A stretch of 64,000 bases of DNA from a bacterium 210917-SL.2.15. GTDB taxonomy: Bacteria > Bacillota > Clostridia > Oscillospirales > Oscillospiraceae. The translations under genes were made by a program, and so were the position numbers. The stretch lies in the NCBI GenBank assembly GCA_020555605.1, contig JAJCJC010000001.1:399662-463661 (forward strand). Reading direction: 5' to 3'. The notes below the pieces were generated by a model. The model was not told where the DNA came from. It searched no databases and worked only from the letters and a program-made list of their open reading frames with translations. Positions 1-7,716 of the stretch are shown here, one piece after another (within the stretch, counting starts at the first letter, position 1; the number at the start of each line of letters is the position of its first letter).

Positions 1-399
1 ATTGATGATGTTCTTAAATGGTGCAATCTCACTTTCGCCTTTTTCGCTGTCTACACCGTCATCAATCGCTATGTAGCGGACATTATGACTAGGGAAATAC
101 AATTCTGTATATTGTCCTGTCATAATATAATTTCTGCCAAGACGGGAAAGGTCTTTCGTTACAACACAGTTGATTTTTCCTGCCTCTATATCCTCAATCA
201 TTCTTTGAAAACTCGGTCTGTCAAAATTTGTTCCCGACCAGCCGTCATCAATATATTCATCAATGACATTCAAATGATGTTCTTTTGCATATAAACGCAA
301 CATACTTCTCTGTGTGGTAATGCTGGAACTTTCGCCCTGTAATTCATCATCTCGGCTTAACCTAAGATAAAGTGCAGTATTGTAAATCTGTTGTTTCAT
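1..399 (-). CDS. Large serine recombinase, N-terminal part (runs off left edge)
   Basis: The 133 visible residues are the N-terminal catalytic domain of a TndX/TnpX-type large serine recombinase, which cuts and rejoins att sites to integrate or excise a mobile element. The motif LYLRLSRDDE gives the nucleophile Ser15. DDGWSGTNFDRPSF, KDLSRLGRNY and the AIDDGVDSEKGE segment follow in the usual order. The recombinase and zinc-ribbon domains lie beyond position 1. The ATG at 399 has a GGAGG about 8 nt upstream. The sequence differs from the recombinase at the right edge (for example DSEKGESE against DSARGDDD), so they serve different elements. It probably mobilizes the element carrying the MobT relaxase and dfrF. 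Confidence 0.93.
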   Translation of the reverse strand, partial: MKQQIYNTALYLRLSRDDELQGESSSITTQRSMLRLYAKEHHLNVIDEYIDDGWSGTNFDRPSFQRMIEDIEAGKINCVVTKDLSRLGRNYIMTGQYTELYFPSHNVRYIAIDDGVDSEKGESEIAPFKNIIN

Positions 400-510
400 T
401 GTCAGTTATCCTCCTTTATAACTAACCCGTGTTTACAATACCTGCTTGCAAGTAAAGTATAACACGGGTACTTTTTGTCATTCAATCTATTTCTTACAAC
501 TGCACCGATT

Positions 511-678
511 TTATGCGATTGTCTGCTTTGCTTTTTCCAGCATGACATCAGTTAGAAGTTCTTCCATTGTTTTGCCCTTTTCGGAAAAATGCTCTTTTAC
601 TACAATCTTTGTCTTTCCTCTGTTGCCAATGCCACACTTGCCATTTTTCTTTTGAATTGTTTTTACAGCATTATCAAT
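511..678 (-). CDS. TnpW-like small transposon protein
   Basis: A basic protein of about 55 residues. Its core (GKTKIVVKEHFSEKGKTMEE) resembles the TnpW-like protein at 55,572-55,730 (GKTTYIVRVHFSQTAKETME), a small protein that travels with TndX-type elements and has no established function. The open frame extends to 720, but the only well-placed SD (AAAGGGGG, 687-694) is followed 8 nt later by an in-frame ATT at 676-678. That ATT overlaps the TGA of the preceding short frame as ATTGA, which looks like translational coupling. No ATG lies in frame near it, so an AUU start is inferred. The other candidate is a TTG at 720 without a clear SD. It lies just upstream of the recombinase, as expected. 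Confidence 0.6.
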   Translation of the reverse strand: MDNAVKTIQKKNGKCGIGNRGKTKIVVKEHFSEKGKTMEELLTDVMLEKAKQTIA

Positions 679-796
679 AACACATACCCCCTTTCTGTAA
701 AATCTTTCTAAGCAATTCAACGGCTTTTGTCATAGCCCACAGGAGTTCCACCTCTGCATAGTTCTTATGTAGCCGTACCCATTGCGTGCGACGCTC
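674..796 (-). pseudogene. Short open frame or gene remnant upstream of tnpW-like gene
   Basis: An open frame of 40 codons bounded upstream by TAA. It contains an amphipathic stretch (NYAEVELLWAMTKAVELL) and stops at a TGA that overlaps the proposed AUU start of the next gene. No start codon with an SD is visible, so it may be the tail of a damaged gene or a leader frame. I do not recognise the product. Confidence 0.3.
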
Positions 797-1065
797 TTAA
801 TGCTCAAGCTGTGGCTGTACGGGAGTATCATTATCTGACAGTACAGGTCATGGCGATAAAAGAGGACAAATCTTTTACAAGAACACAAATAGGTTTTCGC
901 TCGCTCTTGCAGGGGAAAGGTCGTGGCGTATTTGTTTCAACGGCTAGCTGTCTGTCAAACGTATTGAATTACTTTATTCAGTTGTCAAAGAACGATTGAA
1001 AGAAAAAAATCGTCTTTCCTATATATCGCGTTGGAAAAGAGGAGAAACGTAACCAAAATCCAAAA
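797..1065. other. Intergenic stretch, no supported gene
   Basis: No frame on either strand has both a start with an SD and a recognisable product. The sequence becomes AT-rich towards the repeat array. Confidence 0.4.
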
Positions 1066-1705
1066 CTTTTTCCATTATTAGTACAAATGGAACGGTTCAT
1101 TTTGGCAATCAACGGTTGATTTTCTCCTTTTTCACTACTATCTGTACAGCAAACGTCCATTTGCTAAGTTTAAATGGAAAAATTTTAACTTCTTTTCATG
1201 CACCATATAGGGATAGAAAATGTCATTTTGCTAAGTTGATGATGAAAAAAGAATATTTTCCTTTTCACACCCTAACTACCCAAACCATACCGTTACTGCC
1301 AACAATAGAATGAAATATTTTCTTTGCACCATATAGGGAACGGAAACCTTAAATTGTTAAGTTGAGAACAAAGTATTTTCATCTTTTCACATCAACACTC
1401 AACTGCTAATGCCTGTTTGAATACAAAATGATGATGTTTTTCCTCTTTTCACAGAAGACTGTCCACTAATCACGAATTTCCGTCATTTTTTCAAAACTTT
1501 TTTCTTCTTTCACTTCATATAGGGACAGCAAGCCCCGATTTAATGACCTATTTTCAAAAAAAGTTTAGATTTCCTTTTCTCGCACCATATCTGTACGCAA
1601 GTAGCCATTTTGTTGCAGATTTAATAAAAAATTTATTTTTCTTCTTTCACTTCACATAGGGAATGAAAACAGCTCTTTGCTGACTAAATCTGAAATTTTT
1701 CAATT
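1066..1705. repeat. Array of about ten degenerate 62-bp direct repeats
   Basis: An AT-rich array between the TnpW-like gene and the 3' end of the MobT relaxase. Units begin near 1066, 1131, 1193, 1262, 1322, 1384, 1446, 1507, 1574 and 1641, giving a period of 60-69 bp. Each starts with a pyrimidine-rich TTTTCAC-like block. Alternate units continue with CCATATAGGGA or close variants (1203, 1329, 1516, 1584, 1653). Several share a later GCTAAGTT-like block. No coding potential was found. Iterons of a replication or transfer origin, or a protein-binding array, are possible. The function is unknown. Confidence 0.65.
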
Positions 1706-1708
1706 ACA

Positions 1709-2923
1709 TTAAAAAATACCGTCATTCTCTTGTGGAACAGCGGTATCTATACGTTCTTCTATGGTTGATTTCTCTAATTGTAATAAATGTTTATGCTTGT
1801 CTTTTAGTTCTGCCTGCTCAATCATATCTTTCAGTATCGTTGTACGATTTTCTCTGTCTAATGCCTGTACCATTTTTATGGTTGGTGCGACTTGTCTTTG
1901 TAGCCAATGCAACGCTTTTTGTAAAGTGTAAGGCTCTGGCTTTGTGGTTAAGCGTATCGGCTCTCTGTTTTCCCCTACAAACCATGCCCAATCATCATTT
2001 GTTATCCATTGACTTTTTGGCTTGTCGTCCTCTCTGTCAACAAAGCGGACATAATGATTGATGATAGAAAAAGCGGTGCGTTCAGCGTCCCGATAGGTCA
2101 GTAAATCTACAACCGCATAATAGGCTCGTTCGTTCTTCATGCGTATTTCAAAACGGTTCTTAATCTCCGTATCTTCAATTTCTGTGCCATTCTTGACATA
2201 CTGCTCATAATTTTTCTGATAAGCACACATATATAATTCGCTACTTGTTGAACCGAGATATAAGGTTTCTCCTGTATTCTTTGGTAAATCGCTACCGCAT
2301 TTTTCTGTACCGCTGTAATCTTTCTGCATACGGAAGTAGGAGATACATTCGCCAGCCTTGTATTTTTCCTTTAACTTTGGAATATCCAATATTCCTGCTT
2401 TATCATTGATAGCCAAATCAAGCCGTTTCATCACACCACCAGCCGTCATACAATCCAGCATGAAGTCATACCATGAGCGTTCCTGTGCCAGTAGATAACA
2501 TTCCATTTGCCGACAGCCTTTGCCTTTCAGTTCCAATAAAACACCTAAATGCTCCTGCATGGAACACATGATATTGATGTCGCCAAGTACATATTTGCTT
2601 TCATATCCGTATTTTCCATAATCTTCATAAAGCATGTAATTAGATTTCAGTTGTAATACATCACGGATAATCGCCAATGCGTCCGTAGTAGGAAAGCGGA
2701 CACGAAAGTAATCAATCAATAAGAATAGTGGTTCTTGCGGATTGAAACGCTCAATCTGTTTTTCTATGATTTCTCTTAATTCGTCATTCAATGGCTGTTT
2801 TCCTTTTTCAATGCGGTTGTAATATTCACGGCTGATACCACAGGCAACAGCAAGCCTTGTTTGTGTTACTCCGTATTCCTCACGCTTTTGTCTTAGTTCT
2901 TCAATAAAGTTTTTATCATTCAT
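1709..2923 (-). CDS. mobT: MobT-type relaxase (Rep_trans family, Tn916 Orf20-like)
   Basis: A 404-aa protein with an N-terminal XRE helix-turn-helix (about residues 8-55, TRLAVACGISREYYNRIEKG) followed by a Rep_trans initiation-factor domain (about 90-330). This is the layout of Tn916 Orf20/MobT, which nicks oriT to start conjugative transfer and may also support circular-form replication. The ATG at 2923 has GGAGG about 9 nt upstream. The partner TcpA/FtsK-like coupling ATPase (Orf21) that normally precedes orf20 is absent, so the element should be mobilizable and not self-transmissible. A hairpin with a U-run sits immediately before the SD and could attenuate expression. The repeat array lies directly downstream. 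Confidence 0.88.
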   Translation of the reverse strand: MNDKNFIEELRQKREEYGVTQTRLAVACGISREYYNRIEKGKQPLNDELREIIEKQIERFNPQEPLFLLIDYFRVRFPTTDALAIIRDVLQLKSNYMLYEDYGKYGYESKYVLGDINIMCSMQEHLGVLLELKGKGCRQMECYLLAQERSWYDFMLDCMTAGGVMKRLDLAINDKAGILDIPKLKEKYKAGECISYFRMQKDYSGTEKCGSDLPKNTGETLYLGSTSSELYMCAYQKNYEQYVKNGTEIEDTEIKNRFEIRMKNERAYYAVVDLLTYRDAERTAFSIINHYVRFVDREDDKPKSQWITNDDWAWFVGENREPIRLTTKPEPYTLQKALHWLQRQVAPTIKMVQALDRENRTTILKDMIEQAELKDKHKHLLQLEKSTIEERIDTAVPQENDGIF

Positions 2924-2940
2924 TCTTCAATTCCTCCAAT

Positions 2941-2973
2941 CAAAAAAGGCAACTACCATAATTGATAATTGCC
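2941..2973 (-). terminator. Hairpin plus U-run just upstream of mobT SD
   Basis: On the minus strand a stem beginning GGCAA and ending TTGCC is followed by TTTTTTG, then within about 10 nt by the mobT SD. It can act as a terminator or an attenuator. A related motif (GGCAATTATGGTAGTTG) occurs near 3930-3950. Confidence 0.55.
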
Positions 2974-2995
2974 TGTCATTAAAAATCTGTATAGA

Positions 2996-3025
2996 AAAAG
3001 CAGTCAATCCTAAGACTAACTGCTT
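2996..3025 (-). terminator. Rho-independent terminator after the GyrI-like gene
   Basis: On the minus strand, AAGCAGT and ACTGCTT pair across a 14-nt loop and are followed by TTTCTATA. It lies 25 nt after the stop of the GyrI-like gene and so separates that operon from mobT. Confidence 0.6.
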
Positions 3026-3050
3026 TGTGTGTATGGATATAAAATTGCTT

Positions 3051-3521
3051 CTAATCTTGAATAGGTATCCAAATTTCAATAACTGAATTATCACTATTCC
3101 AATGAAAACGATAATCGTATTTTTCAAAGTGTAGGATAATATCTTTTATAGGAATATACGATGTACTAGGAATAATTTCTTCATAAATCTTGCCATAAGT
3201 TTCATATATTTTATCCATAGCACCAATATGCTCCACAACCAAATATTTATAAGACGGTATTTCTTTATACAGAAAGCCCTCTGGGGTAATGGTTCTTTGG
3301 GGAATAGAACAGAAATAATAAAGTTTTCCATTTCTTCTTTCCATAAAAGCATATTTTACCCAATTTCCTGATTGTGAAAGATACGCTTTTTTCAAACTAC
3401 TGTTAAACTTTCTCCAAAACTGTGTACTAATCTGAATATTCTTTTTTTGATAATTAGTCAGTTCTACTTCCTGCCCAATAACTGCAAATGCGTTTAATTC
3501 CTTTATAGAAAAATTTATCAT
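3051..3521 (-). CDS. GyrI-like/AraC effector-binding domain protein
   Basis: A 156-aa protein beginning MINFSIKEL, with the GyrI-like effector-binding fold: early strands, a central YKYLVVEHIG strand, then MDKIYETYGKIYEEIIP and a C-terminal EIWIPIQD strand. Free-standing proteins of this class bind hydrophobic small molecules or act as multidrug-sensing or gyrase-inhibitor-like proteins. No DNA-binding domain is present, so it is not a transcription factor alone. The start at 3521 overlaps the TGA of the upstream DUF3781 gene as ATGA, which implies coupled translation. A longer in-frame extension to 3578 is rejected because it would overlap DUF3781 widely. The substrate is unknown. Confidence 0.8.
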   Translation of the reverse strand: MINFSIKELNAFAVIGQEVELTNYQKKNIQISTQFWRKFNSSLKKAYLSQSGNWVKYAFMERRNGKLYYFCSIPQRTITPEGFLYKEIPSYKYLVVEHIGAMDKIYETYGKIYEEIIPSTSYIPIKDIILHFEKYDYRFHWNSDNSVIEIWIPIQD

Positions 3522-3760
3522 TTTACCTTGTGAGAAGTGATAACGGTATAACTGTACGCATTTACCGTTATAATACAATTATCAATCGTTATATACCAGT
3601 TTTTTCCTTTTCTTGTGATTTCCGCATTAGAAAGGCTAATTTTTTCTTTGCACCATTCAATTACATTTTCTACATTCAAAGATAAGTTCTTTTTAATTCT
3701 AATAACGCCAAGTTCAGTTGTGTGAAGTCTTCCTAAGTTTTCCAGTAATTCATTTTCCAT
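3518..3760 (-). CDS. DUF3781 domain protein
   Basis: An 80-aa protein (MENELLENLGRLHTTELG...) matching the small DUF3781 family by its LGVIRIKKNL and WYITIDNCIITVNAYSYT blocks. The family has no assigned function. It commonly sits beside GyrI-like or AraC-type regulators in Clostridia, as here, where its stop overlaps the next start. The ATG at 3760 has a GAGG about 10 nt upstream. An in-frame ATG at 3775 is the alternative. Confidence 0.72.
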   Translation of the reverse strand: MENELLENLGRLHTTELGVIRIKKNLSLNVENVIEWCKEKISLSNAEITRKGKNWYITIDNCIITVNAYSYTVITSHKVK

Positions 3761-3775
3761 ATTTTGATACCTCAT

Positions 3776-4305
3776 TTTTCAGCAAATTTATTTGTATGTT
3801 TTATACCCCAATTATAACATTCTCATATCAGCACTACAATAAAAATAATTAAGCACCAATAATCTTATTGAACATCTCCAACCGTAAATCTTTCACACCA
3901 TCAGTGATAAACACTGAGCTGACAGCAATTACGACAACTACCATAATTGCCTGCACTTAAATTTCTGCAAAAGAAAACGACAATCAATTTCTTATTTTTT
4001 GAAATCAACTGTCTTTCTCATATTTACTATTCAATTTTCATAGTGATATAGGTACAATTTATATCACTACTGTAAAAATGGGGTTTTGCCTTATAAATAC
4101 AGCGTTTTCCGCTTGTTAGTGTATAGTGTTTCTTGTTTTTTGTGCCCCCCTTGTTAGATAACGGGGGCTTTGAACGGCTCGCAAGCTCGCCGAACCGCCG
4201 AAGCGAACCGCCCCCTTGCAAGCATGGCGGAAAAATCTTAAGGATTTTCCCGCCAACGTGGTCGGATCGCTCCGTCGGTTTAACAGCTTTTCTGTTTCTC
4301 TCTAG
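3776..4305. other. Gene-free stretch with a GC-rich island and inverted repeats
   Basis: No gene is supported here. The flanks are AT-rich. A hairpin around 3983-4022 resembles a terminator for the minus strand. Between about 4138 and 4290 lies a GC-rich island with two inverted repeats: CCCCC/GGGGG around 4146-4166, and GGCGGAAAAATC pairing with GGATTTTCCCGCC around 4224-4253. On the minus strand it contains TTGCAAGGGGG, similar to GTGCAAGGGGG at about 59,960 next to the MOBQ oriT. The island may be a transfer-origin relic. Confidence 0.45.
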
Positions 4306-4836
4306 TTATCTACGCATATAAATCAAATCGGTTATTCCGTTATAAGTCTGTGTTTTACAAAGCCTTAACTTTATTTCCCTGTCTATGTTGCCCAAAAGAC
4401 GAACCCCATTTCCTAACAGAGTAGGAATAACAGAAATGTAATATTTATCAATCATATTTTTGCTTACCAACTGCTGAACAAGATTTGCTCCGCCACAAAT
4501 CCAAATATCCTTTCCTGCTTCTTGTTTTAGCCGTTCCAATAATAAAACAGGATTTTCACTTGTAAAATGAATTTGTTGGGAAGAATTGCACTCTTTATGT
4601 GTTAATACATAAGTTGTAAATTTATTATATACCCATTCTTGCGGAGAAAGTTCAGTAACAACCTGATGAGAAGTATTCCACCCCATTAAGACAGTATCTA
4701 TATCTTTGGTAAATTCTGTATAAGTGTCGATGTTTTCATTGTCATTTCCATGACCATTTAGCCAAGCTACTCCACCATTACCGTCCGCAATATATCCGTC
4801 AAGGCTCATGGCAATAAATAAAACTACTTTTCTCAT
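4306..4836 (-). CDS. Dihydrofolate reductase-family protein (RibD C-terminal domain)
   Basis: A 176-aa protein with the RibD_C/DHFR-like fold: MRKVVLFIAMSLDGYIADGN at the start, VLMGWNTSHQV, the nucleotide-binding IWICGGANLVQQLV segment and VIPTLLGNGVRLL. Stand-alone members are NADPH-dependent reductases of mostly unknown substrate, related to the pyrimidine reductase of riboflavin synthesis. It is not a typical FolA. It lies in the same accessory block as dfrF, so a folate or pteridine role is possible but unproven. The ATG at 4836 follows an AT-rich leader. The small peptide gene at 4867 is just upstream in the same orientation. Confidence 0.82.
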   Translation of the reverse strand: MRKVVLFIAMSLDGYIADGNGGVAWLNGHGNDNENIDTYTEFTKDIDTVLMGWNTSHQVVTELSPQEWVYNKFTTYVLTHKECNSSQQIHFTSENPVLLLERLKQEAGKDIWICGGANLVQQLVSKNMIDKYYISVIPTLLGNGVRLLGNIDREIKLRLCKTQTYNGITDLIYMRR

Positions 4837-4866
4837 TTTTTCTCTTTTATAAATACAAACAGGAAT

Positions 4867-4962
4867 TTATTTCTCTTTTTTACTCATAAGGGAACAACTG
4901 ATTGCTACAAATAAACCCATTAAAATCCATGGAAATGCTGCTCTTATAAAATCACTAACCAT
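4867..4962 (-). CDS. 31-aa single-span membrane peptide
   Basis: A short reading frame: MVSDFIRAAFPWILMGLFVA, then a Cys/Ser segment and a basic tail (SKKEK). It forms one hydrophobic helix of about 18 residues with a positively charged C-terminus. The ATG at 4962 is preceded by a strong AAGGAGG at a spacing of 7-8 nt. I do not recognise a named family. It lies between the DinB-like gene and the RibD-like reductase in one orientation and may be an accessory membrane peptide of that set. Confidence 0.62.
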   Translation of the reverse strand: MVSDFIRAAFPWILMGLFVAISCSLMSKKEK

Positions 4963-5017
4963 ACTTTATTCCTCCTTAAATTCCAATTTCCTTAGTTCTA
5001 CAAACTGAAATTTTTGC

Positions 5018-5674
5018 CTATGAATGTATCTTGTTCTTTATACGCAAACAGGCTTCTGTGTGCATAATCCAATGTCTTGAAAACGGCATTTGAATTAGTC
5101 CACAAATATCTTTATTACACCAATAATCAATCAGCCAAATTGCTTTTTCATTGTCGTTTACTACATTCAACGATTCTAAGTATCCTTTTCTTTCTTTCGG
5201 TATTTTTCTTTTCAATTCATCATAAGATAACCGTTCAAGCATTTTCTCAGTGCTTTCCCATACTTCGAAAATATATAAATATAATTCTTCCAGATTAAGC
5301 TGTTTTGAAAAGTCTGCAATCTGCTGTTTCATGAGTTCATTTCCTGTTGTAATGATAGGTGAATTGATACGCTCTTGATAATTGCCTGCAAAAAATACTT
5401 GTTCATCTTCATTTATCACTGTATGCACAACTATATCTTCAATGCGGAAAATATGCCAAATAGAATAAGCAATCGTCTTACTATGATAACCATCAGCGTT
5501 TATGAAGGGGATTGAGTTAAAATCTTCTCTGCATAATTCTTCTTTGAAAGATACTAAGGTTTGTATTAACTGACTTCGTAAAGTAAGTAAAGTATCAATA
5601 CCCCTCTTATAAGTATCTTTCTTTTTTATTTGTGCCTGCATTGTTTTATTAAGTTCAGACCATTCCTTATTCAT
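5018..5674 (-). CDS. DinB-like four-helix protein
   Basis: A 218-aa protein from MNKEWSELNK. It carries the DinB/YfiT-type metal-site pattern: His in DGYHSKTIAYSIWHIFRIED, further His in the same and following helix, and a late SRHWIMH. DinB-like proteins are four-helix bundles using metal with thiol cofactors such as bacillithiol, or acting as small-molecule transferases. The substrate here is unknown. The open frame extends upstream to 5824, but that extension lacks an SD, runs into the GC-rich inverted repeat and does not look like the family. A GAGAG lies about 9-13 nt before the ATG at 5674. Confidence 0.68.
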   Translation of the reverse strand: MNKEWSELNKTMQAQIKKKDTYKRGIDTLLTLRSQLIQTLVSFKEELCREDFNSIPFINADGYHSKTIAYSIWHIFRIEDIVVHTVINEDEQVFFAGNYQERINSPIITTGNELMKQQIADFSKQLNLEELYLYIFEVWESTEKMLERLSYDELKRKIPKERKGYLESLNVVNDNEKAIWLIDYWCNKDICGLIQMPFSRHWIMHTEACLRIKNKIHS

Positions 5675-5815
5675 ATTCAATACTCTCTCAAATTCTGATT
5701 TTATCGCCCCATACAAATTATTTCGTAAACAATCGGCGTCAGGACAGAGGAAAAAGCAGACTACATTTAGAATGTATCTGCCCATTCCTCTGGACTGCAC
5801 ACCGATTTTTACCAA

Positions 5816-5873
5816 TTGAACCAAATCGCTGCGCCACAGCCTTGGCAGGCCATCGCGCAGCGATTTGGTTCAA
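5816..5873. repeat. Perfect 19-bp inverted repeat, GC-rich, between dinB-like gene and dfrF
   Basis: TTGAACCAAATCGCTGCGC at 5816-5834 is perfectly complementary to 5855-5873 across a 20-nt loop that itself contains GCC/GGC pairings. It is GC-rich in an AT-rich setting and has no U-run on either side, so it is not a standard terminator. It could be a recombination site or the relic of a cassette junction. Confidence 0.7.
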
Positions 5874-5956
5874 CTGGAATTTGTCTTACAACAATTTATA
5901 TATGCATAAAAAGCAATATATTTATGAAAACACCCTAAATCCAAAATTTACTCAAT

Positions 5957-6430
5957 TCATTTTTTCCTTACATAAAATGTTCTCGTATATTTCACTTCCT
6001 CACCAAGTGTTTCCCCTATCAAAACTTCAAAATCATTGATATCAAATTCTGGAAAGAATGTATCTCCATCTTCAATATTTAAATCTACTTCTGTGATATA
6101 CATTTTATCTACTATTTGCAAAGCTTCCTTAAATAGTCCATATCCACCAGATATGTATACATCTCGTCCTTTAGCCAATAATAATGCATCTTCTAATGAT
6201 TTAACTGAAACTAAATTATCTCCTTGATACTCTGTTGTGGTGGAAACAACAATATTCATTCTATTAGGCAACGGATGACCGATTTCTTCATAAGACTTTC
6301 GCCCCATAATAACCACATTACCCGTTGTTAACTCTCTAAATTGCTTTTGTTCTCCCTTTATTTTCCATGGTATATTACCATTCTTGCCTATAACATTATT
6401 CTTTGACCTCGCAACAATCAAACCTATCAT
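5957..6430 (-). CDS. dfrF: Trimethoprim-resistant dihydrofolate reductase DfrF
   Basis: A 157-aa dihydrofolate reductase that reduces dihydrofolate to tetrahydrofolate with NADPH. Visible motifs are the N-terminal MIGLIVARSKNNVIG, the substrate-loop NIPWKIKGEQKQF, the NADPH-binding VVIMGRKSYEEIG and VYISGGYGLFKEAL, and the C-terminal KYTRTFYVRKK. The sequence matches my recollection of enterococcal DfrF, a drug-insensitive DHFR giving trimethoprim resistance, though its C-terminus is slightly shorter than I recall. The ATG at 6430 has GGAGG about 10 nt upstream, and a sigma-A-like promoter lies at 6553-6581. The context is mobile: relaxase and recombinase to the left, insertion sequence to the right. 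The exact allele needs alignment. Confidence 0.82.
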   Translation of the reverse strand: MIGLIVARSKNNVIGKNGNIPWKIKGEQKQFRELTTGNVVIMGRKSYEEIGHPLPNRMNIVVSTTTEYQGDNLVSVKSLEDALLLAKGRDVYISGGYGLFKEALQIVDKMYITEVDLNIEDGDTFFPEFDINDFEVLIGETLGEEVKYTRTFYVRKK

Positions 6431-6552
6431 CTATTTCATCCTCCATAATATGATGTCGTACCTGTGATTCCATCAAGTGCACCACATCTTAACAAACTCA
6501 AAATTATCTCGAACTAACCAGCTCGACAAATTCCTTTTTTGTCTTCATCTGC

Positions 6553-6581
6553 ATTATATCATATTGTTATAAGCATTGCCA
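6553..6581 (-). promoter_or_regulatory. Putative dfrF promoter
   Basis: On the minus strand, TGGCAA (6576-6581) and TATAAT (6553-6558) are separated by 17 nt, about 120 nt upstream of dfrF. The -10 is perfect and the -35 weak. Confidence 0.5.
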
Positions 6582-6601
6582 TTTCTTTTCTGCTTTTGAA
6601 A

Positions 6602-6690
6602 AGTTACTTATCAGCCTATGTTTTGTAAAGGGTGATATTCAGCATTTCTCACGCAACAAGCCCTTGACAAACCATAGACTAATAAGTTTT
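6602..6690. repeat. Imperfect inverted repeat upstream of dfrF
   Basis: Arms of about 28 nt (6602-6632 and 6661-6690) pair with a few mismatches around CTATG(G/T)TTTGT(C/A)AAGGG, across a loop of about 28 nt. It may be an IS-end relic or a regulatory hairpin. Confidence 0.45.
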
Positions 6691-6734
6691 AAGGTAATCA
6701 AGCAGAAATGAAATAGTCTGCTGTTTCACGGCAA

Positions 6735-6771
6735 CAAAAAAGAGATACCAACACACTTATGTAGTATCTCT
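6735..6771 (-). terminator. Hairpin terminator downstream of the XRE fragment
   Basis: AGAGATAC and GTATCTCT pair across a 15-nt loop and are followed on the minus strand by TTTTTTG. Confidence 0.6.
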
Positions 6772-6824
6772 TAGTCTAGTAGCAATATTCTTTTGTTTGC
6801 AAGCAGGTAAACATGGGCTGTTTC

Positions 6825-6971
6825 TTAATATCTTTTTGTTTGGGAAACACCCGTTTCCCATTTTGAAACAGCCCCTTTAGAAACGCCCAAATGGGTAGCC
6901 AGTTCGTCTTGTGTAATACCTCTTTTATGACGATTTTTAATTAGGACACGGCCAATATTTATCTCTTTCAT
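6825..6971 (-). pseudogene. Truncated XRE-family regulator
   Basis: A 48-aa frame encodes only the helix-turn-helix of an XRE/Cro-like repressor (GITQDELATHLGVSKGAVSK, then WETG) and ends abruptly with VSQTKRY. Intact relatives continue after WETG with a PDI-type segment and a second domain, so the gene is cut soon after the recognition helix. The ATG at 6971 has a GAGG-like SD. A terminator follows. It is probably debris of a larger regulator truncated during the assembly of this accessory region. Confidence 0.65.
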
Positions 6972-7114
6972 AATTACTCACCTCATATATCATTATTATA
7001 ATGAAGGAAAAGAGCAAATACAATGGAGATGTGTTTCACTTTTTTCAAAAAAGTCAACTATCAGGAAACACTCAAGGCGCGCAGTACGAAAAAATACGTA
7101 TTTGTGGGTTCATG

Positions 7115-7507
7115 TTATAGATGTTCAAATTTATAGCCGATCCCGGCGACACTCTCAATGTAGTTTGGAAGATCCGATTCAAAACGCAATTTCTTACGCA
7201 GCTTACTTATATGATTATGAATTGCTTTTCTCGAATAGAAATCACAATCCTCTTTCCAAACCAAATCGGTAATCAGTTCGTAAGTAAAAACACGTTTGGG
7301 ATTGGCAATGAGTAATGCCAGTATATCAAACTCCTTACTTGTCAGGTTGATCATCCGTTCCCTAACCCTGACAGTACGATGTTCCAGGCATAGATAAAGC
7401 TCGCCTTCTTGTATTTCTGTAAGAGGATTCTTCTCTGCAGCAAAGGAAGTGTGACAGGAATTGAATACCGTTCCATGACAGACTCCTTGTTCCAAAATAT
7501 ATTGCAT
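7115..7507 (-). pseudogene. OmpR-type winged-helix DNA-binding domain, 5' end damaged
   Basis: The frame ends with a full Trans_reg_C winged helix: RMINLTSKEFDILALLIANP, then RVFTYELITDLVWKEDC, AIHNHISKLRKKLR and VAGIGYKFEHL. Such domains are the output half of OmpR-family response regulators. No receiver domain is present. Coding-like sequence continues in frame upstream of the ATG at 7507 (LAVFDIEESGKQIGEKLF) back to a TGA near 7605. There a good SD (GGAGGTGATG) and an ATG lie in a different frame, and the IS1182 element begins about 30 bp further. A frameshift or IS-linked truncation is likely. A short functional protein from 7507 cannot be excluded. Confidence 0.6.
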
Positions 7508-7716
7508 TAGAGCATTCTTTTGTTCCTCGTTAAGAAGTAGAAATAACTTTTCTCCAATCTGTTTACCGGATTCTTCTATATCAAAAACAGCTAATGTCCC
7601 ATTATATCATCACCTCCGTATTTTAATAAATTTAGCCATGAGCAAAACTCCACACATTCAGTATTTATGCGGGTTTGCGAGGCATGGCAACCTCATTAAT
7701 CACTTCAAATTTATAG

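Noticed and set aside
30..1313. Several 60-70 codon open frames on the plus strand at the left end
   Set aside because: They lie opposite the recombinase or in AT-rich repeats, lack SD sequences and look like no known protein.
1066..1705. CRISPR array as an explanation of the 62-bp periodic repeats
   Set aside because: Repeats are degenerate, lack constant repeats with unique spacers, and no cas genes are present.
2927..3127. Hydrophobic 66-codon frame upstream of mobT
   Set aside because: It runs through two terminator hairpins and overlaps the GyrI-like gene; no SD.
5816..5873. Integron attC site
   Set aside because: The arms are perfect with no extrahelical bases, there is no RYYYAAC/GTTRRRY core that I can align, and no integron integrase is visible.
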